64,000 nt of DNA from Coprobacillaceae bacterium UN01-12pH3A (GCA_027676805.1 JAQENU010000012.1:2192-66191); one strand, 5' to 3'; positions 8,514 to 18,884 are shown, numbered from the stretch's first letter. Numbers and translations: made by a program. The notes: generated from the letters alone by a model not told the origin.

Positions 8514-9389
8514 ATGGATAATAAAACAATTGGACGCTTCATACACCAATTAAGAATAGAAAAAGGATTTACTCAGCAGGAGCTAGCTGATCAGTTGAAT
8601 GTAACCAATAAAGCTATTTCAAAATGGGAATGCGGTCGCGGATGTCCTGATATCTCTTTATTTGAAAAACTTAGCGATGTGCTTGGAGTAACGGTTATTG
8701 AGTTACTAAATGGCAGACATTTTGAAGCACCGCCGCCACAACAGGAAATATTGAAAACATCAATTGATTATTCAGATAAGATCGTAAAAGAAAATTCTCA
8801 GCACTTAAATACCCGTATGGTTATATTAGGATTGGTCATCTTATTTGGCATCGGATTCTTTTTGTTACCTTTTCTCAATCAGACTGTTTTTCATTTTCCG
8901 GAAATGACACCTCCTATCTATACGCCTTTATATACCGATCCACAGGAATCGACGGATCTATTCAGCAGTTCATATTTTCATTCCTTAGAACGATTTCATA
9001 CAGCCTATATCGGAGATAATTCCAAAGTTGGAAATCTGATTAGTGCTTTGCCCTTGAATCAATATGGCTATTCCATTGAAATTTTGAGTGAAGATTATCA
9101 GCTAAATGTGTACTATCATGATGTTAGCTGGAATATTGATACAATAAATGGAGACGAGCGTTATGTCTATAAGTCAATACTATATAACTCTTTAGCTGCC
9201 TTTAGTTACATCGATAATATGAATTGTATTCAATTTTATTTCTCGGATCAAAGCATGAAAATTAATCGTGATGATTTTAATCAGCTGTTCACCAGTGAAA
9301 ACATGGAAGGAAGACTGAATGAGTTGCTTGTAATGTTAGATGATGAACAAATTGTTGAAGAAAAAATACAATTTTTTAACATTTTGTGA
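8514..9389 (+). CDS. membrane-tethered XRE-family transcriptional regulator
   Basis: A 291-residue protein. Residues 5-60 form a Cro/CI-type helix-turn-helix (LRIEKGFTQQELADQLNVTNKAISKWECGRGCPDI, then LFEKLSDVLGVTVIELLNG). One membrane segment lies at about 102-122 (MVILGLVILFGIGFFLLPFL), leaving a 165-residue outer domain rich in Tyr/Ser/Asp without recognised family. The architecture suggests that an external signal is passed to a DNA-binding domain held at the membrane. ATG 8514 is chosen because AGAGGTGAG (8501-8509) is its ribosome site; the GTG at 8505 is inside it. The lipoprotein gene 68 nt downstream may be a partner or target. Confidence 0.8.
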   Translation: MDNKTIGRFIHQLRIEKGFTQQELADQLNVTNKAISKWECGRGCPDISLFEKLSDVLGVTVIELLNGRHFEAPPPQQEILKTSIDYSDKIVKENSQHLNTRMVILGLVILFGIGFFLLPFLNQTVFHFPEMTPPIYTPLYTDPQESTDLFSSSYFHSLERFHTAYIGDNSKVGNLISALPLNQYGYSIEILSEDYQLNVYYHDVSWNIDTINGDERYVYKSILYNSLAAFSYIDNMNCIQFYFSDQSMKINRDDFNQLFTSENMEGRLNELLVMLDDEQIVEEKIQFFNIL

Positions 9390-9457
9390 CATTTTGGGGT
9401 GAAATTTATTTCTTTTTGTGATATTCTATATGTAGGGAATAAAAGGAGAAATATGAT

Positions 9458-9943
9458 ATGAAAAAACTATTAGTTGGGTGTTTAGCCCTTATGCTGCTAG
9501 CGGGATGCAGCTCATCAAAACCATTGGAGGCGACATACGTATATTCATTTGAAGATGAAGGAATTATTTACGAAGAAGTCGTGACTTTAAAAGGAACTCA
9601 AAAAGGTAAAACAGACTGGTTAGATGAAACTACAGATGAATTAAATGTTACCTTTACAGATGAAGCAACTTATCAGGAGTACATTGGAGATCTTGAAACT
9701 GAATCTGAAGCTTATCGTGCATGTCCGGGTGGAAACAACGGGACAGATTGCAGTAAATACGTGACTTATGAATATTCAATTGAAGAAAACAAATCTTATA
9801 AAAGCAAAGAAACAATTGATTATAAAACTGCTAGAAAAAATAAAGATGCTGTAACTTACGATCAGCCATATTCTAAGAATGAATATTTTTCATTTGATAA
9901 AACTGCTGAGGAACTAGTAAGTCAAGGATATATCAAACAATAA
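9458..9943 (+). CDS. lipoprotein of unknown function
   Basis: A 161-residue protein with a lipoprotein signal peptide: MKK, a hydrophobic stretch and lipobox LLAGC with Cys17 as the lipidated residue. The mature part is acidic and polar, contains one further Cys pair (RACPGGNNGTDCSKY) that could form a disulfide, and ends in a helical segment FDKTAEELVSQGYIKQ. That ending and the length recall YehR/DUF1307 lipoproteins, but the resemblance is weak. An AAAGGAGAAA ribosome site precedes it and a strong terminator follows, so it is probably transcribed alone or with the XRE regulator upstream. Confidence 0.75.
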   Translation: MKKLLVGCLALMLLAGCSSSKPLEATYVYSFEDEGIIYEEVVTLKGTQKGKTDWLDETTDELNVTFTDEATYQEYIGDLETESEAYRACPGGNNGTDCSKYVTYEYSIEENKSYKSKETIDYKTARKNKDAVTYDQPYSKNEYFSFDKTAEELVSQGYIKQ

Positions 9944-9946
9944 GAG

Positions 9947-9973
9947 CACAGATTGCACAATCTGTGTTTTTTT
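9947..9973 (+). terminator. rho-independent terminator
   Basis: CACAGATT/AATCTGTG stem, GCAC loop, seven T residues; ends the lipoprotein transcript. Confidence 0.85.
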
Positions 9974-9998
9974 GTATATAATTGCCTTTTTATACATC

Positions 9999-10027
9999 TT
10001 CGCAATAGGTAAAATCTATGGTATACT
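9999..10027 (+). promoter_or_regulatory. probable sigma-A promoter of the MutS-like gene
   Basis: TTCGCA, 17-bp spacer, TATACT with an extended TGG just before the -10, 26 nt ahead of the start codon. Confidence 0.5.
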
Positions 10028-10053
10028 TTTACCAATAAAGAGAAGGTGAGTTT

Positions 10054-11832
10054 ATGTATAAGAAACATTATGAAGAGCTTTATCAGACAGAAGAAAATAT
10101 CCTTCGTAAGCTAAAGGAAACATCGAATCGCTATACTTTTTTAAGAGCGATTGTCCTGGTTATTTTTTTGCTTTTTGTCTATATTAATATTACCCATTTA
10201 AGTGTTCCCTATTTTTCAATGCTGGGACTATCTATCCTTATCTTTTTAGGATTAGTATATTTTCATGGGAAAATAAAGAAACAATTGATATATCATGAAA
10301 ATAAGATGATAGTGTTAAAACAATATCAAGATCGATTTGATCATCATTGGTCTGAATTTAAAGAGACCGGTGAACGATATAAAAAGAATGACTATTTCAT
10401 TGCTAAAGACTTAGATTTATTAGGACAGCATTCCTTGTTTCAGTATATTAATGTTGCGAAAACATCATTAGGACAGCAAAAATTGGTTGATAGTCTTGTT
10501 CATCCAAACTATTCTTTAGAGGAGTTAAACCAACGGCAAGCAGTTGTAAAGGAATTAGCTGAAAATATTGACTTTTCGATTGAGATTCAGACATTATTGG
10601 TAGATACAAATAAAAAGGATGATGTTGCTGCCTTAAAAGAGTTTCTAAAGAAAATACAAAAGGGAATCAGGCCTCAGCGATATGCCTGGATTGTTCGTTT
10701 CGTCACGGTGACAATCATCGTTCTAAGTCTATTTAAAGTGTTTGGCGCCGCCAGTGGATCAGTGATGTTTCTAGGCATCTTGGTCAATTTATTAGTGGCG
10801 AATATTGGAGGATTAAGTTATCATAGTCACTTTGAATTGGTGCATTCCATTTCCAAGTCATTAAATCGCTATCAGAGTATTTTCGCGCTGATCCAAAGTA
10901 AACAGTATCATTCCCCATATCTAATGGCGTTATTAAAAGATATTCAAAATGGAAAAGCAGCCCAAGGCATTCATGACATCTATTTAGTGAGTGAAATGAT
11001 CAGTCAACGTCAAAATGTCATTGGAAATTTCTTTTTAAACGGATTAGCCATTTATGATTTGCTGTGTATTGATCGATTAGCTAAATGGAAAAAGAAATAC
11101 GGTGAAGAAGTAATGACCTGGTTTGATCAATTTGGTGAATTTGAAGCCTTGCTTAGTTTAGCTATTATTCCTCAGACAAAAACAGTCACCGCTTTTTCAA
11201 CATTAATAGATAGTCCTTTAATGATTGATTTTAATGATGTCTATCATCCGTTAATGAATCAGGAAGAAGCGGTTGCAAATTCGTTTCACTTGGTTCATCA
11301 AGCTAATATTATCACAGGATCAAATATGTCAGGTAAAACTACTTTCCTAAGAACTTTAGGCATTAATATGGTATTAGCTTTTGCAGGAGGTGCAATATGT
11401 GCTAAAAAAGCAACACTGTCTTATATGCAGGTTTTGACTTCTATGCGAATTGAAGATGAATTAAGTAGCGGAACTTCGACTTTCTATGCTGAATTAAAAC
11501 GTATAAAACAGATGATTGATGAAAGTGATAAACATATTCCGGTTTGCTGTTTTATTGATGAAATCTTTAAAGGAACGAATTCCGCAGATCGCATTGTGGG
11601 AGCTAAAGCTGCTATTGAACGTTTGATTAAGGATAATGTATTGGTTTTTGTATCAACACATGATTTTGAACTGTGTGATTTAGAAAAGACATTGCCACTC
11701 AGCAATTATCATTTTAAAGAAGATTATGTGGATAAGCAAATTACGTTTGACTATCATATTCGTTCGGGACGATGTCATACTACCAATGCTCGTTATTTGT
11801 TAGAAATGGTGGGCATCATCAAAGACTCTTAA
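10054..11832 (+). CDS. membrane-anchored MutS-family ATPase
   Basis: A 592-residue protein ending in a MutS ATPase domain: Walker A GSNMSGKT (residues 422-429), RIEDELSSGTSTFYAELKRI, Walker B VCCFIDEIFKGTNSADR and the STHDFEL switch are all present. The N terminus carries two membrane segments (about 27-45 and 49-68) and there is another hydrophobic pair near 213-250, so it should be tied to the membrane. The mismatch-recognition domain I (with the Phe-X-Glu motif) is missing, so it is not the replication mismatch-repair MutS. Such short membrane-bound MutS relatives occur in clostridia and bacteroidetes; their role is unknown. A GAAGGTGAG ribosome site supports the start. Confidence 0.85.
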   Translation: MYKKHYEELYQTEENILRKLKETSNRYTFLRAIVLVIFLLFVYINITHLSVPYFSMLGLSILIFLGLVYFHGKIKKQLIYHENKMIVLKQYQDRFDHHWSEFKETGERYKKNDYFIAKDLDLLGQHSLFQYINVAKTSLGQQKLVDSLVHPNYSLEELNQRQAVVKELAENIDFSIEIQTLLVDTNKKDDVAALKEFLKKIQKGIRPQRYAWIVRFVTVTIIVLSLFKVFGAASGSVMFLGILVNLLVANIGGLSYHSHFELVHSISKSLNRYQSIFALIQSKQYHSPYLMALLKDIQNGKAAQGIHDIYLVSEMISQRQNVIGNFFLNGLAIYDLLCIDRLAKWKKKYGEEVMTWFDQFGEFEALLSLAIIPQTKTVTAFSTLIDSPLMIDFNDVYHPLMNQEEAVANSFHLVHQANIITGSNMSGKTTFLRTLGINMVLAFAGGAICAKKATLSYMQVLTSMRIEDELSSGTSTFYAELKRIKQMIDESDKHIPVCCFIDEIFKGTNSADRIVGAKAAIERLIKDNVLVFVSTHDFELCDLEKTLPLSNYHFKEDYVDKQITFDYHIRSGRCHTTNARYLLEMVGIIKDS

Positions 11833-11863
11833 AGCATTTATTTAGCGCTTTGGGAGTCTTTTT
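11821..11863 (+). terminator. terminator overlapping the end of the MutS-like gene
   Basis: Two stacked stems, AAAGACTC/GAGTCTTT enclosing AAAGC/GCTTT, then TTTTT. The outer arm contains the last codons of the gene. Confidence 0.7.
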
Positions 11864-11914
11864 GTAAAGAATATACTTTCTTTTTTAAGAATAAGTAAAA
11901 TAAATATTTATCGC

Positions 11915-11943
11915 TTGGCAAAAAAGGGCGCTTTGTATATAAT
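11915..11943 (+). promoter_or_regulatory. sigma-A promoter of the PHP phosphatase gene
   Basis: TTGGCA (11915-11920), 17-bp spacer, TATAAT (11938-11943). The TTG that would open a longer reading frame is the -35 element itself, so that longer frame is not the protein. Confidence 0.85.
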
Positions 11944-11965
11944 AAATGAGGAAAGAAGGAACGTT

Positions 11966-12733
11966 ATGAAAGCTAATTACCACACACATACACCACGCTG
12001 TAACCATGCGCGCGGAACTGAAGAACAATACATCAAAGCAGCGATTGAAGCCGGACACCGCGTGATCGGATTTTCTGATCATTCTCCTTGGCATTATAAT
12101 TCTAAATTTGTTCCAACGATGCGTATGAAATTATCTGAATTAGATCATTATTTAGAGACCTTGAAAGCACTAAGGGAAAAATATAAGGATAAAATAGAAG
12201 TAAAAATCGGTTTAGAATGTGAATATTATCCTCAGTATATGGATTGGTTAAAAGAAACTTTAAAGGAAAAAGAGATTGATTATATCATTTTAGGCAATCA
12301 TTTTAAAGACAGTGATGAACATGGACCTTATTATGGAACCAAGACTGCTGATGATCGTATATTGAAACGCTATGTAGATGATGCGATTGCGGCAATGAAA
12401 ACAGGACTGTATTCTTATGTGGCACATCCTGATGTCATTCATTATTATGATGCTCAAAGTCCCATTTATAAATTGGAGATGGAACGTTTATGCGTTGCCG
12501 CAAAAGAAATGAATATTCCTTTGGAATTTAACTTGTTAGGCTATAGTACACAACGTCATTATCCAAATGAAAGCTTTTGGGAAATTGCAGCCAGAAACAA
12601 CAACACAGCGATCTTAGGGATCGATGCACATGATTTATTTCAATATAAAGATGAAAAATGGGAAGCGAAGGCAACCCAGTATTTAAATGATCTAGGTATT
12701 GAGTTAATCGATGAGATAACTTATCTAAGATAA
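11966..12733 (+). CDS. PHP-family histidinol-phosphatase-like hydrolase
   Basis: A 255-residue PHP-domain phosphoesterase. The metal-binding HTHT motif lies at the N terminus (NYHTHTPRCNHARGT), with later conserved sites GFSDHSP, KIGLECEYYP, YIILGNHF, YVAHPDVIHY and LGIDAHD. This is the HisK/HisJ type, which dephosphorylates histidinol phosphate in histidine synthesis. No other his gene is nearby, so a different phosphorylated substrate is possible. ATG 11966 is chosen from the GAGGAAAGAAGGA ribosome region and because the promoter at 11915-11943 excludes the upstream TTG. It is a single-gene transcript with a strong terminator. Confidence 0.88.
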   Translation: MKANYHTHTPRCNHARGTEEQYIKAAIEAGHRVIGFSDHSPWHYNSKFVPTMRMKLSELDHYLETLKALREKYKDKIEVKIGLECEYYPQYMDWLKETLKEKEIDYIILGNHFKDSDEHGPYYGTKTADDRILKRYVDDAIAAMKTGLYSYVAHPDVIHYYDAQSPIYKLEMERLCVAAKEMNIPLEFNLLGYSTQRHYPNESFWEIAARNNNTAILGIDAHDLFQYKDEKWEAKATQYLNDLGIELIDEITYLR

Positions 12734-12735
12734 AA

Positions 12736-12767
12736 ATGAGTTAGGAGAACTTCCTAACTCATTTTTT
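12736..12767 (+). terminator. strong rho-independent terminator
   Basis: An 11-bp perfect stem ATGAGTTAGGA/TCCTAACTCAT followed by T6. It lies between convergent genes. Confidence 0.9.
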
Positions 12768-12833
12768 GCATTTTCTGCAAGTTTTAATTTTTATGATGCG
12801 GCTTCATTTAAAATAGGGATGTAAATAGAAAGC

Positions 12834-13604
12834 TTAGGAGGTTAGTACCATTTCTATAAAAAAGAACATGAGATGCACATAGATCTGTGAATTTGCCAAG
12901 GACTGCGGTTGTGCGGCATTTTTGAAAACGGGAATACAGTGATTGAATAAATAAGTTAAAGAAGAATCCTCGACGGCACTCAGCAGCAACTTATAGGCTT
13001 GGCAATGCAAAAGATGTCGTCCTACACGATTTTCACCTTTGAAAATATTTCCGGTATTGGAAAAAACAATCACACAATCTTCTTTTGAAAGAGAAGCAAG
13101 CTGAGTATAATCATTAACAATGATGATGACTTTTTCTCTATGAGTATAGCTCAAAGAAAGCTGGATATGCTGCGTTACAATATTCATAGAGACCATCGAG
13201 ATCAAATATATTTTTTGGTAATAGTCAAAGACATCTCGAACAAATTCTATATCCTTTTTTTGAATTGCTTTTAAAAAGGGCAGCAGTCTTTGATTAAAAT
13301 AGTGATCTATATTCCCGGGAGTTAAATGCAAAGGAGACACATCCTGAGACAAAATCATGTGCTGTTTTAAAGCTTTGGCATTATACGCACAGTCATGGCG
13401 AAAAGCTTTATAGTTTTCATAGCCAAATTGGTTGATTAGCCTTGAGATACTGGAAGTTGAGGTTTGACAGGATTTAGCCAGATCTTCAATTGTCATTTCC
13501 CCTACTTGATCAAAATGGCTTTTCACAAAATCCGCAAACCAATACTCCATGCGGTCCGATGTAGATTCATTAATGATCTGGTTTAATTTATCCATTAAGT
13601 GCAT
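12834..13604 (-). CDS. RpiR/MurR-family transcriptional regulator
   Basis: A 256-residue regulator with an N-terminal HTH of the RpiR type (GEMTIEDLAKSCQTSTSSISRLINQFGYENYKAFR, about residues 35-70) and a C-terminal SIS-like sugar-phosphate-binding region (about 125-210, VIVFSNTGNIF corresponding to the SxSG-type loop in degenerate form). It is transcribed away from the 6-phospho-beta-glucosidase gene with an 82-bp shared intergenic region, so it probably controls that gene in response to a phosphorylated sugar. AGGAGGA on the minus strand (13611-13617) supports the start. Whether it activates or represses cannot be told. Confidence 0.85.
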   Translation of the reverse strand: MHLMDKLNQIINESTSDRMEYWFADFVKSHFDQVGEMTIEDLAKSCQTSTSSISRLINQFGYENYKAFRHDCAYNAKALKQHMILSQDVSPLHLTPGNIDHYFNQRLLPFLKAIQKKDIEFVRDVFDYYQKIYLISMVSMNIVTQHIQLSLSYTHREKVIIIVNDYTQLASLSKEDCVIVFSNTGNIFKGENRVGRHLLHCQAYKLLLSAVEDSSLTYLFNHCIPVFKNAAQPQSLANSQIYVHLMFFFIEMVLTS

Positions 13605-13683
13605 ATCGATTCCTCCTACCTGCTTTCTATTTTACCTGATTTATAAAAGAAATAAAAGTCATCTAAAAAGAGAACGGAGGTAA

Positions 13684-15148
<1,465 letters not shown>

Positions 15149-15150
<2 letters not shown>

Positions 15151-15184
15151 AAAAGAAAGGAATACTCTTGTGTATTCCTTTCTT
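15149..15184 (-). terminator. terminator of the tRNA operon, shared with the GH1 gene
   Basis: A 13-bp perfect stem AAGAAAGGAATAC/GTATTCCTTTCTT. Read on the minus strand it is followed by T6, the proper form for ending the tRNA transcript; on the plus strand the tail is AT-rich but without a T run. Confidence 0.8.
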
Positions 15185-15234
15185 ATATAAAATAAAAAGA
15201 AGATATCTAAAAATCTTCCACATTACGTTTTGAA

Positions 15235-15310
<76 letters not shown>

Positions 15311-15314
15311 ATGA

Positions 15315-15391
15315 TGGCGGTCTGGACGGGACTCGAACCCGCGACCTCCGCCGTGACAGGGCGGCATTCTAACCAACTGAACTACCAGACC
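15315..15391 (-). tRNA. tRNA-Asp (GTC)
   Basis: A 77-nt cloverleaf with encoded CCA: acceptor GGTCTGG/CCAGACC, anticodon stem CCGCC/GGCGG around CTGTCAC giving GTC, and GGGTTCGAGTCCC T arm. It lies 4 nt upstream of tRNA-Phe in transcription order. Confidence 0.97.
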
Positions 15392-15395
15392 ATAA

Positions 15396-15472
<77 letters not shown>

Positions 15473-15489
15473 ATATGAAATTTTAAAAA

Positions 15490-15582
15490 TGGCGGAGGTT
15501 GAGGGATTCGAACCCCCGCGGGGCTTCCACCCCCTGTCGGTTTTCAAGACCGATCCCTTCAGCCGGACTTGGGTAAACCTCC
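15490..15582 (-). tRNA. tRNA-Ser (TGA)
   Basis: A 93-nt tRNA with encoded CCA: acceptor GGAGGTT/AACCTCC, anticodon loop CTTGAAA giving TGA, and a long variable arm (CAGGGGGTGGAAGCCCCG) as in serine tRNAs. It is first in the tRNA transcript. Confidence 0.96.
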
Positions 15583-15594
15583 GTCAACATTTAA

Positions 15595-15623
15595 ATAATA
15601 CATGATATTTAAAGACATGTCAA
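15595..15623 (-). promoter_or_regulatory. sigma-A promoter of the tRNA operon
   Basis: On the minus strand: TTGACA (15623-15618), 17-bp spacer, TATTAT (15600-15595), just after the stop of the MerR gene. The start point falls a few bases before tRNA-Ser. Confidence 0.88.
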
Positions 15624-15629
15624 TAAAAA

Positions 15630-16406
15630 CTACCTGCTTCCTTTATCGATAATGCGAACACTCAATCGATAAAAGTAATGATCTGTAATATTTCCGCTGT
15701 TTTGCTGACTGTAAAGAATCTCATTTGCTTCAATAAAGAAGGCATCCTCTATAGCTAAAGCATTCTTTTGCGCATAGATTTTAGTCTCTTCAATATGCTT
15801 TTGAACAGAAAAGCCGGAATCATGAAAATATAAACAGAGATAATTCCCTGCTTCAATGCAGTGATCTGATTTTTCAACCTTCTTGTATAAAAAGGAATGG
15901 TGATTATCGATATAATGCCCGGTAAATAATCCATCAGTTAAATAGTTCGTAATCATCATTTTGCCACTTGGTTTTTCTAAAGGCAGGATGATTTCATAAT
16001 ATTCGTTGGGCTGAGCGGCGATGAGAAAGCCTTGATTCAAATGGGATTGAAATGCTTCGTTATTACTTACAACCTTTTTTAGAAAAGAACGTGTGGATTG
16101 AAGCTGTAGGATTTTAGCGTCGATCTCCGCTTCTTTTTCTTTTAATTTCCGATTAAGCTGGAGATGATCGGAATCTGTCAGATAAGCTTTAATCTCTTTT
16201 AAAGACATGCCCAAATCTTTTAAAGAAATAATCAATGAGAGCTTATCCAATTGAAAGATGGAATAATAGCGATAGCCATTTTCACTTAAATAACAGGGTT
16301 TAAATAAATTAATCTCATCATAATAAAACAGAGTTTTCTTATTTAGCTGACATAGCTTTGCAAATTGACCGGTCGTCAGATAAATTTGGTCGTTAAGAAT
16401 TTTCAT
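15630..16406 (-). CDS. MerR-family regulator with GyrI-like effector domain
   Basis: A 258-residue protein. Residues 8-80 form a MerR DNA-binding domain ([28 protein letters not shown], then [33 protein letters not shown]), residues about 82-115 a dimerisation helix ([17 protein letters not shown]) and the rest an effector-binding domain of the kind that senses hydrophobic drugs in BmrR-like proteins. It is divergent from a MATE pump gene with a dyad in a 19-bp promoter spacer between them, the classical MerR arrangement, so it most likely induces the pump. GGAGG on the minus strand (16413-16417) supports the start. Confidence 0.9.
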   Translation of the reverse strand: MKILNDQIYLTTGQFAKLCQLNKKTLFYYDEINLFKPCYLSENGYRYYSIFQLDKLSLIISLKDLGMSLKEIKAYLTDSDHLQLNRKLKEKEAEIDAKILQLQSTRSFLKKVVSNNEAFQSHLNQGFLIAAQPNEYYEIILPLEKPSGKMMITNYLTDGLFTGHYIDNHHSFLYKKVEKSDHCIEAGNYLCLYFHDSGFSVQKHIEETKIYAQKNALAIEDAFFIEANEILYSQQNSGNITDHYFYRLSVRIIDKGSR

Positions 16407-16417
16407 ACAGTTCCTCC

Positions 16418-16448
16418 TTGACTATCCGGCTGCTGGATACTTTATCCT
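16418..16448 (+). promoter_or_regulatory. candidate MerR-type promoter/operator of the MATE gene
   Basis: TTGACT (16418-16423) and TATCCT (16443-16448) are separated by 19 bp, the long spacer typical of MerR-controlled promoters. A dyad with arms TATCC and GGATA (16423-16439) fills the spacer. A TATTAT at 16448-16453 is an alternative -10 but would give a 24-bp spacer. The TTG at 16418 that opens a longer reading frame is the -35 box. Confidence 0.6.
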
Positions 16449-16471
16449 ATTATAACAAGGGGGAATCAATT

Positions 16472-17794
16472 ATGAAAGATTCTTTAATATTTGGAAATAT
16501 TTCAAAGGGACTGCTTCGTTTTTCTGTTCCGATTATATTGAGCATGTTGGCTTCACAGCTATACAGTATGGTAGATGCGATGATTATCGGCTCAAAACTA
16601 GGGACAAACGCTTTAGCGGCAGTTTCCAATGCTTCAACGGTTTTATTAGTTTTCTTGTTTATTTCCGGTGGAATTGAATTAGGAGCCAATCTATTCATTG
16701 CTTCTATACATTCTACGACTGCTCCACAGGAATTCACTAAAATCAGCTACAATATCTTATTTTATGATTTAATCATCAGTTTAATCCTAGTAGTGTTAGG
16801 TGAACTTTTTATTCTGCCCTTGCTGCAGTTTATTCATACACCATTGGAAATTATGAATGAAGCTTTGCAGTATGCCCGTATCTTTATAGGCGGACTGCCG
16901 TTTTTAATGCTTTACGATGTTTTAAGACAAATGATGATCGGCTGCGGGGATTCACGCTATCCTCTGTATTTTGTCACATTAACCACCTTTATCAATATTG
17001 CATTGGATCTTTTGTTTGTCTATGGTTTTCACTGGGGCGTAATGGGAGCCGCTTTTGCCAGTGTGATTGCTCAAAGCATAGGACTGGTCTGTGGGTTTTA
17101 TCGCTATTATAAACAAGTATTGCGGAAAGCCTTTTGTTGGCTGGATATTCAAAGGCAGTATTTTATTGAACTGGTTCGTTTAGCTTTTCCTTCTACTTTG
17201 CAGCAGATGATGGCACCTATTTCATCATTGATTAAACAAACTTTACTGGGAACAATCGGTATCAGTGCAATTGCCGGTTTTTCAGCAGCCAATCGCTTGA
17301 CTACATTTTTATTGATTATTGTTTATGGCTATAGTCAGTCACTGACCATTTTTATCGCTCAGAATGCTTCTTTAAAGCAAGTCACGAGAATAAAAAAAGG
17401 CATGTCAATATCGTATAAAACCCTAATGCTGATCTCAACCCTCCTGCTTATACTATGCCTATGTTTTTATCAGCCGTTATTAAGATTGTTTACACAGGAT
17501 CTTGAAGCTCTTCATTTTGGTGCCATTCTGCTTTTGCATGAGCCATGGTTTTATTACTTTATTGCCGTACGGCAGATCAATGAAAGCTATTTACGCGGCT
17601 ATAAAAAAATGACGGCTTATACTTTCTGCAATCTTGTTGTTACAGTTATTAATATCTTAGTAAGCTATAGCTTTGTGCCGTCTATCGGGTTTCAAGGATT
17701 TTACTGGGCTACGGGCATTTCAAGCTTCATTGGCATGCTTCTTGCTATCTATTTGGTGAATAAGCAGAAAAATAAGATAGCAGTAGGCATATAA
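16472..17794 (+). CDS. MATE-family efflux transporter
   Basis: A 440-residue, twelve-segment membrane transporter of the MATE type, which expels drugs or metabolites in exchange for Na+ or H+. Typical blocks are FSVPIILSMLASQLYSMVDAMIIGSKLG near the N terminus, GCGDSRYPLYFVTLTTFINIALDLLFVYGFHWGVMGAAFASVIAQ in the middle, and FPSTLQQMMAPISSLIKQTLLGTIG at the start of the second half. ATG 16472 follows AAGGGGG (16457-16463). It is divergent from and probably activated by the MerR regulator. Confidence 0.92.
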   Translation: MKDSLIFGNISKGLLRFSVPIILSMLASQLYSMVDAMIIGSKLGTNALAAVSNASTVLLVFLFISGGIELGANLFIASIHSTTAPQEFTKISYNILFYDLIISLILVVLGELFILPLLQFIHTPLEIMNEALQYARIFIGGLPFLMLYDVLRQMMIGCGDSRYPLYFVTLTTFINIALDLLFVYGFHWGVMGAAFASVIAQSIGLVCGFYRYYKQVLRKAFCWLDIQRQYFIELVRLAFPSTLQQMMAPISSLIKQTLLGTIGISAIAGFSAANRLTTFLLIIVYGYSQSLTIFIAQNASLKQVTRIKKGMSISYKTLMLISTLLLILCLCFYQPLLRLFTQDLEALHFGAILLLHEPWFYYFIAVRQINESYLRGYKKMTAYTFCNLVVTVINILVSYSFVPSIGFQGFYWATGISSFIGMLLAIYLVNKQKNKIAVGI

Positions 17795-17819
17795 GAAAAT
17801 CTATATATCATTTATTTTC

Positions 17820-17848
17820 TTTCCAAAAAGGAACGCTTAGCATATAAT
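17820..17848 (+). promoter_or_regulatory. probable promoter of ddl
   Basis: TTTCCA, 17-bp spacer, TATAAT (17843-17848). The predicted start point coincides with the GAGGTGA ribosome site, so the leader would be only about a dozen bases. Confidence 0.5.
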
Positions 17849-17867
17849 AGCTGTGAGGTGAAATAAG

Positions 17868-18884
17868 ATGAACATAGTGGTATTAACAGGGGGAACCAGC
17901 AGCGAAAGAGATGTTTCTTTATCTTCGGGGATATTGATTCATAAAGCGCTGGTAGAAAAAGGACATCAGGCAATTTTAATTGATGTCTGTGAAGATTTAC
18001 CGATGATCGATAGCAAAGCTCTATTTGAAAGTCAAAAGAATTTTATCGGAGATGCTGTTATTACGGCAAAGCCGTTCCTATTAAATGAAAGTCATTTATC
18101 AAAAAAAGGATATTTCGGTCAGCATGTTTTAGATGTATGTAAAAAAGCAGATGTTGTTTTCATTGCGATGCATGGGGCAAATGCCGAAGATGGAAAGATA
18201 CAGGCAGTGTTTGATTTATATGGGATCACCTATACTGGGAGTGGTTCTTTTGCCAGTGGTTTAGCGATGGATAAAGCAATCGCTAAACAGCTTTTTATGC
18301 AGAATAATATTCCTATCGCTAAAAGCATCACAATATCTAAGCATGATAAGATAGAGGATATTTTTATCCCTTGTGTCGTAAAGCCTTTAAACGGTGGGTC
18401 TAGTATTGGCGTGACAATTGTTAAGGATCAAGCTGAGTTAGAAGAAAGTTTAAAAGAGGCCTTTTTGTTCTGTGATCAGGTATTGATTGAGGATTTTATC
18501 CGCGGCAGAGAATTTTCCGTGGGTATTTTAGATCGTGATGTCCTGCCGATCATTGAAATTTGCATGGAAGAAGGCTTCTATGATTATTTCAATAAATATC
18601 ATACTGAAAAAGTATCAGAGATCACGCCGGCACCAATCGATGAAAACAAGGCGAAAGAAATGTCTGAATTAGCTTTAAAGGCATATGATGTTTTAGGATT
18701 GAAAAATTATGCCCGAATCGACTTTATGATGGATGAAAAGGGAAATTTATACTGTTTGGAAGCAAACTCTTTACCGGGGATGACGCCTTCAAGCCTGCTT
18801 CCTCAAGAAGCACTGGCAGTCGGTATTGATTTTGCCGATGTATGTGAGAAGATCGTTCATTACGCATTGAATCACAGAGTTTGA
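17868..18884 (+). CDS. ddl: D-alanine--D-alanine ligase
   Basis: A 338-residue ATP-grasp ligase that joins two D-alanines for peptidoglycan precursor synthesis in the cytoplasm. Diagnostic blocks: VLTGGTSSERDVSLSSG, FIAMHGANAEDGKIQAVFD, GSGSFASGLAMDKAIAK, CVVKPLNGGSSIGV, LIEDFIRGREFSVGI, ARIDFMMDEKGNLYCLEANSLPGMT. The motif FYDYFNKY keeps a Tyr where D-lactate ligases have Phe or His, which suggests the normal D-Ala-D-Ala product; this is inference from family knowledge. GAGGTGA is the ribosome site. Its stop codon overlaps the -35 box of the following ABC-F promoter. Confidence 0.95.
   Translation: MNIVVLTGGTSSERDVSLSSGILIHKALVEKGHQAILIDVCEDLPMIDSKALFESQKNFIGDAVITAKPFLLNESHLSKKGYFGQHVLDVCKKADVVFIAMHGANAEDGKIQAVFDLYGITYTGSGSFASGLAMDKAIAKQLFMQNNIPIAKSITISKHDKIEDIFIPCVVKPLNGGSSIGVTIVKDQAELEESLKEAFLFCDQVLIEDFIRGREFSVGILDRDVLPIIEICMEEGFYDYFNKYHTEKVSEITPAPIDENKAKEMSELALKAYDVLGLKNYARIDFMMDEKGNLYCLEANSLPGMTPSSLLPQEALAVGIDFADVCEKIVHYALNHRV

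Noticed and set aside
11915..11965. N-terminal extension of the PHP phosphatase from TTG 11915
   Set aside because: The TTG is the -35 box of a TTGGCA-17-TATAAT promoter; the ribosome site fits ATG 11966.
16418..16471. N-terminal extension of the first MATE protein
   Set aside because: It starts in the TTGACT -35 element and runs through the operator; AAGGGGG fits ATG 16472.
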